DNA from: Tieghemiomyces parasiticus
Lineage: Eukaryota; Kickxellomycota; Dimargaritomycetes; Dimargaritales; Dimargaritaceae
DNA: 64,000 bases
NCBI GenBank assembly: GCA_027575765.1
Contig: JANBPT010000050.1
Coordinates: 27,823-91,822 of the forward strand
Reading direction: 5' to 3'
Shown piece by piece: positions 34,301 to 45,204 of this stretch; within the stretch, counting starts at the first letter, position 1; every line of letters begins with the position of its first letter. The notes under the pieces were generated by a model. The model saw only the letters and a list, made by a program, of their open reading frames with translations, had not been told where the DNA came from and made no database searches. Both the position numbers and the translations under genes were made by a program.

Positions 34301-34587
34301 GTAGGTACATGCGGCGGCAGTAGTGATGGCGGCGGCTCCCAAGGGGTTGTATTGGGTGAGGACGTCCATCGAGCGCTGAGACGGCGGGCTCCCTGTGCCT
34401 TGTCGATGATCTTGATGGCGTAGTGCTGGCCCGTCGTGATGTCGACGGCCAGTTTGACGCGGCCGTGACAGCCACGGCCAATGTCGCGCAGGAGCATGTA
34501 CTGGTTGACCATTTTGCGGCCAGTGGCGTCGTCGTAGTCCACAACCATGTGGTCCGTTTCCTTGGCCGGCGCGTCGGGATGAGCCAT
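31345..34587 (-). CDS. Ssp1/CaMKK-like Ser/Thr protein kinase with large insertions
   Basis: Single exon, 1080 residues from the ATG at 34587, which has a strong context (ACCATGG); the frame is open to 34707 but that part reads like leader. Kinase parts: glycine loop GRGCHGRV (37-44), AIK lysine K59, alpha-C glutamate in KIRKEI (about 164), HRDIKPANLL (240-249), DFG (260-262), GSPAFFAPEL (around 669-678) and AIDIWAMGVTLY (from 931), then a normal C-lobe ending in HHPWL. LVLEYLEGGEIQW and KTAGSPAFFAPEL are hallmarks of CaMKK/Ssp1/Sak1, the kinases upstream of AMPK. Low-complexity insertions of about 100, 400 and 250 residues split the catalytic domain between beta3 and alpha-C, in the activation segment, and after APE. 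Confidence 0.88.
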   Translation of the reverse strand: MAHPDAPAKETDHMVVDYDDATGRKMVNQYMLLRDIGRGCHGRVKLAVDITTGQHYAIKIIDKAQGARRLSARWTSSPNTTPWEPPPSLLPPHVPTAATSVSRTRSVHTASSAYRYQGLPHASSPLGNGPSPPAFPVHRSLSRPPSRNAPPTTTPGPTDKIRKEIAVLKKCCHPHIVRLYEVIDDPAARKIYLVLEYLEGGEIQWRDADDRPLLDLDEVRTIFRDLVLGVEYLHYQGIIHRDIKPANLLRDAAGRVKISDFGVSHFHQQPPNHPSSQHPYPDRPGSRLRHGTRTHTSPSPSPSISRMGFGAQRSISSFSSGGSLAPRFRPLSGDYGPSTTLNQRLSPDTSPTLTDPSQPLQVDITPTTLVSGVGESLASDPSNAAAMFRPHRLRHTVSLPPGASPRPLATSFTTTFHLSPDSSEDDDSAEYDSDHLARELALSRTATIDATPSPPPTSVAPQLTLARSPPPKSRTPVLIFSSDEESDTEDPPPLPPGPAAISPQLLSPPAAAVSPALGAHLDDYDDLEDSDSDDFWSDFEFDPTEAAVESFDPPDFSRFDSPAAAAKAEPAHPVADYSVAAGMAGRSATPMSPVRPVGSPTSPTAGTPDWPAALPPLTTDTGEEDDAEGGEERPARFARSSVLSTPVAPVYGLGGGFNDSDRELAKTAGSPAFFAPELCCTTPELIKLLREWRRSSALSVEGEGATPMAATVSSAGGLPLRPHARRPSLPGLLGHLIQRVQSRKGSVSLGHPTDIIPEQGEPAAASPTPSISTDTSTDLADRLHGVTMTDNLPHSAPPDQPFTSSDAGGGRWWQPLSPASTSTPFPRSPVASADATLSQSKHRRTISSHTAPRTTLPMTSFLPHRASAWRLADPTPLSPLLMVPTSTSPRTVTMASASATTAATAALEQPDTGFLNFPPSPTPSYHGITKAIDIWAMGVTLYCLVYGRCPFVADNEFELFQIIPRQPLQFPEDVRQPDIPASLRDLLARLMEKDYQRRITIEEVKHHPWLVEGLADAPQWAKDTDVKNHYPAVRVTSQDIQDALVPSFQWSKRITQGLRRLSVSVQKGLAGWRVRKEKSH

Positions 34588-36188
34588 GGTTGTCACGGAT
34601 GGCATGCGGGCGGCGTGGACAGCAATTGAAAAGTAGAGAAGAGGCGTCAACAGCGGTAGGGTGAGGAACGTGGCTAGTGGGCTGGGCCCAGGCTGTGTAT
34701 ATGACAAGAGCTAAGGACAAGGGGAGGAGGAGGCAGTAGAGTGGGTATAAAGGGGCTAGGATACGCTGGTGGTGGTAGAGAAAAAAGAGTTTGGGCAGGT
34801 GACAGCGTGGGTACGCATACAGACGTGCGATAGGGCCGAGAGGGTGTCCAGGCGACACACGGAATTCGGAGTGACGAGTGTGGGAGGCGAGGTATGTAGG
34901 GTTGGCCGGGCAGCCTAGTAAATATATAGCATACCGAGTGTGGGCTCGCGGGGCCAAGATTATCGATACTATGCGCCATGGGGTGGGGGAGAAGAGCGGG
35001 GTATTGCTTAATTCCAAACCAGGGAGAGACCTTTAAATGCTGAGAGAAGAATTATCCGTCGGATAATGGCACCCATGACGCCAGCAGGGTGAGAATGAAG
35101 AGTTTGGAGATGGAGTCAAAGCCCTGGTAGCTCGTCTGCTGAGTGGGAGAAGGGGAGGGGCCCGGGGCGGCGGGCGGGCCCCGCCCCCTTTGTGCCTGAG
35201 AAGCCGCAGAGAATAGGGGAGTGGTGGAAACCGACGTGGCGTTGGCCGCCCGCCACCTCCGTCCACTCGGGTTTGCTTGGCCTGCTGTATTGCTGCGTGG
35301 CGGCTAGGACATTCATTAGGCTGGTGGCTGATGCACTGGTTGGCTTTAGCCGTCCGGCCCTGGCGATGTTCTCTCCACCCTAATGGATTGGCGAGGGGTC
35401 GGACACAAGCAGGGTGGAATTCGACACACAGCGGCAGCCGGGAGGGAAGGCCTGTGGGAGGGCACTCGCACCGAACGTCGTAGCGAATGTTCGGATTGTA
35501 GGCGCAACGTGGTGTGGTGGGCGGTATGAGTGCAGGGCTGTGGAGGTACCACGGCCCCGCCCGCAAACCAGCGCCGGTCACACGCGCGTAAACAATCCCA
35601 CGGCCTACGGTACGAGGTGAGGTACCTCATCGCCGGGTGGTGTATATGCGTGGCTGCTGCGGCAAGGGGCTGTTCAGGATAATCAGGCCTAGTCATTAAT
35701 ATACTTTTCTGGTCGCTCTCAATGCGCTCCTTGGCAATGTCTGGGTAATGATAGCCGTGGGCACTGCATGCAAGTCCAAAGCCCGGATGAATGGAAAGTG
35801 TGTTATAACGGTGCTGGGAACTAAGGCTTGACCGGTGGCCCAGCTCATACTCAACCGCAGCATATCGCAACCGCGATCTAGTCACGTAAGACTTGGGTGG
35901 ACTGCGCAGCCTCCACTGGGTATAGTCGAAAAATATTTTACAACAGCTGTGGTTAACTGTATGCTTCCAGCCGTTCTATGGCCCTAGACACGTTCTTTAC
36001 TACCTTCTCTATCTCTCGTCACTGTACCTCACATTTGGCTAGTTGCACGCCCCTCCCCGTCGCATTTCACCTCTGCCACCTCAGCAGCCGGACATTACCC
36101 GCCTGTGCTAAGGTTTGTTTACTTGCCCAGGGGCTCGTCGGTCTTTATCGTTGTTGCCTGCCGCACCGGCCTCCGTAGCTAATCGCAC
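34588..36188. promoter_or_regulatory. Divergent intergenic region, CaMKK-like kinase (-) / BRCA2 (+)
   Basis: 1.6 kb between start codons facing away from each other. The part next to the kinase is purine-rich on the plus strand (pyrimidine-rich leader on the coding strand). Two overlapping minus-strand open frames (35033-35885) have GC-rich, low-information content without a recognisable domain and are not called. Confidence 0.45.
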
Positions 36189-39100
36189 ATGCCTACGACA
36201 ATGGACTCCGGAATCGACGACGCCAAGCCTGACTCTCGAGCCACCTCCTTGGGTGCCCCAGCCCAGCCCAGCGATGCGTCCACATTAAGTTCAACGGTGC
36301 GTATACTCGGCGGATTCGCAACCGGGCGGGGTAAGGAAGTCGAGCCCGTATCGAAGGACGCCCTAGCGCGCGCTCAGCAACTGTTCCTCGACCCTGCGTC
36401 GCCATCGTCTGGGCCAGTCAGTACACACGCTTTACCGCAGCCGATGGCATCCACTGTTTCACCGGCAGCTACGGAAGCAACCTCGACCGTCCGCACACTC
36501 GGCGGCTTTACAACCGGACGGGGGAAACAAGTCGAACCGCTGTCAAAGGAGGCCATGGCACGAGCGCAGCGCCTATTTCACGACTCCGAGGCGTCGGCAT
36601 TGCCCGAGCCAAACGTTACGCTACCTTCTTCTCAGCCCACGGAAATCAACGAAACGATTGCCAATCCGCCCGTGAACTCCGTTGTCAGCCTCTTGGGCGA
36701 AATATCGACTGGTCGGGACAACACTGACGAACCACCATTAAAGGAGTCTCAGGATCGCGCCCAAGGCCTCCTACTTGATCATGGGCGAGCAGACTCGGTC
36801 GAATTGGCCAGTGGACTACCTTCGGCTCTACCTACGGCGCCCAGTGTAGCACCAGTAACAGACGAAGGAACCCCAAAATTTGATCCGCCATCTCTGGCGG
36901 CACTAACCTTTTCCTTCCCTACTGACCAAACATCATTGAACGATCCCAGCTTGTCCACTGCAACACCACAATTGGCAGAGAACCTGTCTGCCGATTTGGC
37001 GACCAGCCCAGAAGCACTACTACAGCCAGGCACTAAACGGACCAACTCGTCCACTCCACGTGTCTGTGACAAAATCAGTGATGCCGACTTCCAGGATCCG
37101 GTGCTACTACAAACATTGGAGAAATACGGTGGGTTTGCGTCCAGCGCGAAACAGCTGCCGGTTCTGTCCCCACCTCCCGCTAGGGCACCTAAACCCCATA
37201 TTGTTGACCCGAATCCGGCCACTGACCCACCCAAGCGGTTGACCGACGACCGGAATGACGCTGATTTTCAGGATCCAGCCTTACTCCAGGCACTACAGCA
37301 GTTTGGCGGGTTCTCAACCGGTTCGCAAAAGCCCTTGCCGCTCTCTCTTCCATCCGGGCTGACACCAGCATCTCTGCCCAATACAGTACCCCAGAAGCGA
37401 GCTCTGGTTCTATCGACCTCCGCAAATGACCGTGTGGTCAAGCCCAAGGTGACTGCTTCTATTCTTTCGTCGAATTTAAACGGGACCGCTGCCCCTATGT
37501 CTACTCCTGAGCCTAAAACGCCACTCCCTGGCCGGCGACTTGGTCTTACTCCGCGTCGGTTTGCGTCGCCGTTCAAATGTCCCTACGCACGGCCCTCAAC
37601 GGCCACCTTGCCGGCCCCTCTAGCATCGACCAACTTTTCCTCGCCGCTGCGTGTCCCTGCTACGCCCACGCCTAGCGGATCCGAGCGAGTTGCGCGAATC
37701 CGTCCGCCGCGGGCGTTTAAAGCCCCTTCACGACGATCTTTACCTACGACCCCGGCCACCAAGGCCTCCAGCGAGCCATCTCCAATGCCTTTCTCGAATC
37801 CTCAACCAACCGACGACGTGTTTGGTAGCGGCCAATCGGCAACAGTGAAGGACCCAATGGTGTGCCCAGCTCCTAACCGCCCTGTCCGCCTCTCTCTGAC
37901 GCAGATGCGGGAGACCTGCTTGCGCTGCGCGGACATCCTCCGGCCGCAGTGGCCTGCCTTCGCCGAACGGTTTCTACGTCTTCGTTACCAAGATATTTTG
38001 CACTATGATTACGCCGATTCTTTGGATCCCCACCACCCGCTAGGTGGGACCTTTAGCGCTGATACCGACGGCCGCATCGAGGCCCTCCGCACGGCCCTGA
38101 TCCAGAGGGGCTGCGTGGCCACGCACGTCTCCGTGGCGTGGGTGGCCCATCATTACCGCCTGGTGGTCTGGAAGCTGGCCTCGCTGGCCCGCTACTTTAC
38201 CTGGTTGATGTTTCCCGAACGGCCGGACTTGGGCGTTAATAGTGTACCCTACCGTCCGTGCCCAACCTTGGTCTATCGCCGTAACGCCGCCCACGCGATG
38301 TGCCCGGAGGACAGACCGGTGGATGTGGAGCACACCCGGCTGCTCGAGGTAGTGCGGCGTTGGGGAACTTTGGACGAAGTGATAATTCAGCTCCATTTCC
38401 GGCACCGTTGGGAATACGGTGAGGGTCACCGTTCGGCCCTGCGCCGCGTGTATGAACGGGACGATCCACCTCAGCGCTATATGGCATTGGTAGTCGTCAC
38501 CGGCGGGAGCGAGTCGCCGGAAACAGATGTCGATTCCGCTGGACAGGCGCAATCCGGACCAAAAGCCACAGTCCCACCCCCGCCGCCTTGGGTCCTCTCG
38601 GACGGTTGGTACACCATCCCCGTCCAACCAGATCCAGTCCTCCGAGCCGCCTGGGGCCGGGGTCGTATTCGGGTAGGCACCAAACTAGCCACAATCGGCG
38701 CACGCCTAGTCGGCCCACAGGACGGGTACGCCCCGTTGGAGGCCCCAGACTCAATTCAATTGGTCCTCAGCGCCAACTCCACTCGGAGAGCCCCCTTCGA
38801 CATGCCCCTTGGATTCCACCGCCGTCACCTCGTGATTTCCCTGGCTAGCATCGATCCAGACGGATCCCAGATCGCCCAGACTGACGTGGTCCTCTTGCGG
38901 AAATTTCAGGTTAATTACTTGGAAACGCTGCCGGACGGCACCACCGCCGTGCGGACGGAGCCTGAGGAGGAGAAAGCGGCCAAGGCTTTCGAGGCAGCCC
39001 GGTTGCAATTACAGCAGCGGAAGGCGGGTGAACTCGAAGCCGATAAGCAAGCGGCAGCCCGCGCTGTGTCAGGGCCTGGTCGTCCTTTGGCTCAGCTAGA

Positions 39101-41817
39101 GACCGGTGAAGATATTCACAACGCTCTCCTGGTCGCTGGGGATGTAGCGGCCGCCGAACTCACTCTCGTACAACGGGATGCCCTAGAAGCCTACCTTTTG
39201 GCACAACGGGATACACAGTGTCAACTTCTAGCCGACGCGGTACGAGTAAGTTACAATTATTTTTATTATTTGTGTAGTATGGACGTTGCGACGGCCAGCT
39301 GGGCCGTTTGCACTCGTACCTTTGGTCTAGGGCACTTCCTGTCGCCCTTTGCGTTCTCAATGAGGGTGGACAATTCTACACAGGCGGATTGAACACTGCG
39401 CCATTTCCCTCATCGTCTTCTTTCTTTGCGCCACCCTGTCTGATCTCACCTGATCAATGTATACACGGTCTGTTCTCAGTGCTCGTTCCATCCCAGTGGC
39501 ACCGTCTGCATGACCCCATCCGGTCTATATTTGGCTACATATATTAACTGCATCATTATGTTTGTTCTCATCCCATTTTTCCGCCCACTCCCACTTGTCA
39601 TGACCCAGGTCGATTTGCCCGAGCGTCGGGTACGTCCTTTCTTCCGTGTGGTAGTCCAGGACATCTGCGGGATACGCGGTCGCCCCCCCGCCCAGGCCAC
39701 TATCACCTTGTGGGGTCATGATACCACTCACCACGCCCAGCTACGCGAGCACTACCGCTACCGATTCACTCAGCTTCAACCTTCACGGAAGCCACCCCGC
39801 GTAGGTATGCTCGGGGTTGAGCTGCACCTCACCTCCACCCGAGGCACGGTCTGGCGAGAACAGTCGGGACCCCATTGTGACGGCGGCACTGACGCACAAG
39901 CGGACCAGGTGCGGTCGCCGGGTGACCGTATTGTGCGTGCTCCACCACGGTCCGCAGCCGAGCCCGGAGGTCTTGCCTGGTTACCGCCCCCTCCCTACGC
40001 ATTCTTGACTCCATCGACCAAGCCCGCTCCAGTAACCATAGCGCGTGACTCCGCGGCACCACCGTCCTTGCTGGCTTCACCCCAGCAGCCGGTCAGGACC
40101 GGGGTGGATGCCACTTTGGAAACTTGCCGTACGCTGACCGCGGGTACGGTGGTGAATTTGGTCGGTATTGTAGTGCGCACACTGCCCCACCCGCCACGAC
40201 TCACGGTAAAGGAGCCACAATTGGTGCTATCCGACGGCTCCACCGTGGTGGGCGTCATTCAACACCGCAGGCCCGTGAACCCCCGGTTTGAAGCCCGGGT
40301 GGATGCGGTGGTAGGACTGGTGGGGCTCACCCTACAGGGGCTCGACGCGTCCGGTCAGGTGTGCGTCCTCACCTTCGATCGGGGCTCGACCTACGTTTAC
40401 CACTGGGATACCCCGGCGTACCAGGCGCGGTATCGTTTAGTCGACCATTGGCGACGACGTAATCTCCGCGCCCTCCGAATGGTCCAAGCCGCCACTGCCG
40501 ACCTTCCGCCGGCTCTTCTCCCTGCCGCGGGGTATCATCCACCGGGTACTATATCCACTAACGGCATGGCTACGGTGGCCACCCCTGCGCCGCCGGTTCG
40601 GCCGGCCGTCCCGACCAGGACGCTCCGCCGGGCCCACCTTATTGAAGTGGGTCCCGTCGTGGATCTGACCAAGGGGTTGGCTGCGGCAACGATCATCGTA
40701 GCAGTCGACGATGGCTGCACGGTGCATCGACTGCGAATTGAGACCGATCGCTTCCGTCAGCTCCTGATGCGATTGCCTTCGCCCGGCCCTGCCCCGTTAG
40801 CCGACCCCGCGCTCGCCTGCGGGCTCCTGCGTCTTCGATCCCTACTTCGTCCCGGTCGTCTAGGCCGACCCTTGCCGCCCGATCTATTCACCGACCAACC
40901 TTCCGACCCAACGGCCGAATGGTACGCTGCTTGGAATCGGGTACGTGACCAACGGGTGGCTGAGTGTTTGCGACGTCAGACGGGTTTGAAATCGGCCAAC
41001 TATATGCGGTTGACCCTGGGTGATCTGTGGCTATTGATGTCTTGTTCCGCTCTAGCTTCGGCAACTGCCGTCTTGGCTGCCCCGGCTCTAATGACCGGTA
41101 TCCCTGCGAGGCTGCGGGTCGTACAATCGCCCCTGATATCACCCAATTCACACAATACACTCGACGGGTCGGCTCTTGAGGTGCAGGTTGCTGCGTGCTA
41201 TGACCAACTGGCAGCGGCGCTGCACGAACATCCCGCAACGGGACCCCGCATGGCCCTGGACGCGTATCGACAGACCTATGTGCTGTTGCCGCTCGAGCGA
41301 TTGTTTCTACAGGAAGAATTCAATCAAGCATTTCGTCACCTGGCCCTTGATGTAAGTTACCTAGGTGACCACTTTGGATTCTTGAGCCCATGATATACGG
41401 CTGGCGAAGCGGTCAATTGGTTTATTTTGAGAGAGAGAAAGAGAGACAGAGGAGGGGAGGGGAGATTGGTAGAATTCTGCTGCTCACATGAGATGTGCGA
41501 TTCATGGATGACTTGGCTGCAGAGGTCGCTGCGACCTGTGGCGGACTGTGCAATGCAGTCGGACATATTTTTTTGCTCTTTGTAGACGTCCTAGTCCGGT
41601 AGCATTTTCTAAACTGGCAGTCTCTCCTACTGTCCAGTTCCATTGATGACTAATCAGCACCCCATGTTCATTTTACGCGGCGCTTACCGATATGTACTCC
41701 ATTTTATCTCTCTGCACACAGGTCAAGTACAAGCCCACATCTGAACCGCCACCATTCAATGGGACCGTGGGCAATATTCTGGCTCTGTCACCGGTGGACT
41801 ACTCCGCTAGAGGATAA
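36189..41817 (+). CDS. BRCA2: BRCA2 homologue (Rad51 mediator)
   Basis: Three exons: 36189-39245, 39609-41351 and 41722-41817, phase 0 at both junctions, 1631 residues. The N-terminal part has BRC-type Rad51-binding repeats at about 41-66 (GGFATGRGKEVEPVSK) and 105-130 (GGFTTGRGKQVEPLSK), a degenerate one near 170-195, and two shorter units each introduced by DADFQDP near 298 and 357. The DNA-binding region begins near residue 560 with the helical domain (RETCLRCADILRPQWPAF, RYQDILHYDYADSL), then OB1 (WVAHHYRLVVWKLASLARYF, DGWYTIPVQPDP, PLEAPDSIQLVLSANSTR), a short tower helix and OB2/OB3. It loads Rad51 on single-stranded DNA during homologous recombination. It is much shorter than animal BRCA2. 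Confidence 0.93.
36309..36578 (+). repeat. Two conserved BRC repeats
   Basis: Residues about 41-66 and 105-130 of the BRCA2 homologue, each with GGF-x-TGRGK, an E-P-hydrophobic-S-K step and an A-R-A-Q-x-L-F end. They match the Rad51-binding BRC consensus at both hotspot regions, except that the alanine of FxxA is glycine here. Confidence 0.8.
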
Positions 41818-44800
41818 CGTGAGGATGACCCACAATGGCTTGGGCAGAGGCTGCTAGGAAGGGATATTACAACCCCAACCACGTTGGTTATTAGTATTAT
41901 TATTTTGGGATATATTCGCTGAAAAGAAATGCTGGATTGTGGCCATGTCGTGCTTCCTAACTTATCTTTCATCCTAATGGTGAAGGACCAGTTCTCCTCA
42001 CCCTTGTCACAATGAAAGTCAGTCGAAAGTGGAGGGTAACACCCCACGCTCTACCCCTCGTATCGGCACCTGGCTGACCAGGTTGTTCCCCCCCCCTCAG
42101 GTAACATACAAGGATTCTCACGACAATAGGGACGGCAAATGAAGTGGGGTGAGTCCGCCCGATTCAACCCCCTTTTTTCTATTAGTAGTGGGCCGGGTTA
42201 GACTATTAGAATAGTTTAGCTCCTGAGAACCCCCCTGACGCCACATTTGCCTGACCCAATGACGTCCTCTCGGGGCCCCGTGTGTGGCTGAGGTGTAAGG
42301 GCAGTGAGCTTGGAATAACCCCACCTGGGACTGATTGGTAATCGGCTAAACTAGGTCCATCCCCGCTAAGTGCACACCCGCAGCGTCAACCGACAATCTG
42401 GACCCGTATCGTTCCTAGCCCAAAGGACTAGGCAAGCTGACCCGAATGTCAGGGTGTGCACCCTCACCGTGGAGCTGCTCGGGGCGGAGCCAAGTCTGCA
42501 ACTGTTGAGTACAAAAAGGGTATAAATTTGGACCCAGGGGGGGGCAGAAGGTGCAACGTCATGCCTGCTTGCCACCTATCAATTGACCAGTACTCCAGGG
42601 CTGCCGGCTGGCCTAACGATACCTATACCGGTCGACAGCCACATCCACACTATTCAAATTATGTTCGACCTCCCTACCGGCGGGTGAGGCCCAACTTCTC
42701 CTACCCCTGCCTTTCAGGGTGCCAAGTATGGCCGTGACACGACAATCCACGCAGCCAATGGTGGTTGGTGGAGGCGGGACTCTGCCTTATCGCAGGACTG
42801 CGGAAAAAGCGGCTACTGGGCATTAGTACCTATTGCGCTCACGCACGTCTAGCCATGGCCATACCTCATATGGCAGACTGCCTTGGAGATGCACAAGCCC
42901 AGCGCCAGGGAAGACGCGTGCCCTGCTTATCGAGATGTCAGAATGCAACGCGGGCAGCTAAAAATAAAACAATACACTTTATTCATTAGGTTTACGGAGA
43001 GAATGTCGATAAGTGCCAAGTTCGCACTGTTCTATGGCCGCGGATTCATCTGGGCGGCTTTCCCGACATCGTGGCATTGTAATATCTGGACTTAAGCTTA
43101 AAGCATTCATTTTACATGTGTCAGTACCCTGCCAGGGTCCTTGAGAGGGGCATATTACGGATCACACGCGCAAACTTTCTCCTATTGTACTCCTTGCCCT
43201 AAATTGGGTGGTCAGATAGACGTTAGCAATCCCACCGACTTTTTATTTGCACCCTCCCACCCAATAGTAGAATGCCCGGCTACACTATTACTCGGGGGAC
43301 GGTCAGGCGTCATTGGCCCTCTCGGATGACGCTCGGGACTTGCCGTACTTTTTGGCCGATGGCGCCCTACTCCGAGCCTACACTGTGAAAGGCGGTCCTC
43401 TCCGTCCCTATTCTAACACGGACCAGCCTGTGGTGACACTTATCCTGCCTGTTTTCCGAATGGCGTCAAGTATTTGACATGTCTGGGTGCTCAATTCAAC
43501 CACATGACAGTTGACGTCTTAGTAGGAGCTATCAATTCGGTTTCGAGAGAAAACTTTATTGTTGCTTTTTTTTTCCGGCCGAGTCATCATTGTCGCTGAC
43601 TGCGGACGAAGTCTGGCGGGCTTCTTACTTAGGTGACTGTGGTAGAAAACCTGGGGTTAGATGGTGTAGATGAAACCCCTGTATTGGGATTACGTGGGCC
43701 GCCGCGCTAAAGCCCGCTGCAGGCCACTTCTCACCCCTCACACCATCGGCTAAAATGGGAACGGAGAACCGTTAAGGGGGGGAAGTGGTGGTGGAAGTCC
43801 TCGTACATGGCGGGTCGGGAACCCGGGGAAACTTTCCTATGACTCGATTCTGCATAAAATGCGGCTGCAGAGGTGGGCCGACGCCTCCATTAAAACCGAC
43901 GGAATCCTCATGCCCGCTCCTTATAATATGATTTAAGTTTATAAAGCGACCATTGCCGCCTTAACTCACTCACTTCTTCGGTACCACACTGTGTCTGATA
44001 TTGTTATTGACCCTCATCACGCTCCTCCTTGACGGGCTTTCCATATCGACCCCCTCCTCCCTTCGACCTCTACCGCGCCGCACATACTATCCCGCCTTGC
44101 AGCTGCTAGGTACTATTATCGACACTGCCTCGAGCGCGTATTCTCTCTCAGCTGCAGCGTACAGATAGTTCATCATTAGCAAGTAATGCTACCCCCTTTT
44201 TCGAACGCCGTTCAGGTTCTCTCGTCGTCCTGAGCCAAACCATGGTTCAGTACCTACTTTCAAATCAGCAGCTAACTTTCCCCTGCCATTATTCCTCATT
44301 GAGGCTTGGCCCCCTCCCTCCGCGACTTTCACTCCACCCTTGCTTTGCGTATTGAACCCAAGACCAGGCGATACCAATATATACTAGCCCTTGGTCGCCA
44401 TTATTTTCCCCCTGGCGTACTTACCTCCTAAACGTATCCAGGCTCCTATTGCTGCTAGCCTGCTCTGATTAGGTTCTCCATTCTGGGTTCTCTAGCTGTT
44501 TTTTTTGACACTGGCCAGTCCGCAGCCGGTTCGAACTCTTCCTAGTACCTTTGACGACTCTATTGACCTTACCCAGTCTATCGACCTGGAGGCCCACTTA
44601 GGTTATCCGTTCCACCCAACCTTGGTAAACCGAACACCGCTTCCTGACCAGCACGGTGCCGGCCACAAGTAGCCTATCCTGGACCCTTACTCCCAACGAG
44701 GCCCCTCCTTTCTTTTCTAGCTACCGGGTTTTGTTAAGCTTTTCTCCCCCCCTTGTCCTCAGCGACCCCACCCAGATATCGAGGCCTCACTGATTATTGT

Positions 44801-45204
44801 AACTGACAGGGTCCACCCAGAGCTACCCCTCGTCACTCTCACCTTACCCCTGTGTAGCATTCCCTACCCCGGTGCAGCCATTGACCATCTAGTTTGGCAG
44901 TGCCTACCCCCTGACACTCGAACCGCCCGGTTCCTGCGTATAAGTAGCCACCCTAGGTTCCCTACGGACTCCACGCTCCTTTTATCCGATTGGTTTTCGC
45001 TCCTACCCCTCCCTCGTTATATATTTTTGATCGTCGTTCGGCCCGCTGAAGCTTAGCCAACCCACTGTACAGGCCCTAGACTCGCCCTCCGACGCACTCC
45101 TGTACTATCTATACGACCCCCTTTCAGCAACCTGCTCCTGCGACCTCCTTAACTGCTGTTAATATCTACTTTAAGCCCCCCCCCAGACCAGTCGACCTTT
45201 CGCC
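41818..45204. other. Gene-poor spacer, 3.4 kb
   Basis: The longest stretch without a recognised gene. It contains a poly-G run near 42538-42545, a TATAAAT string near 42519 and increasingly pyrimidine-rich DNA from about 43950 to the ABC transporter start, which is likely promoter and leader. No open frame longer than about 95 codons and no RNA gene were recognised. Confidence 0.5.

Noticed and set aside
35033..35885. Two overlapping minus-strand frames of about 180 codons
   Set aside because: No domain, overlapping frames and GC-rich composition; they sit in the divergent promoter region.
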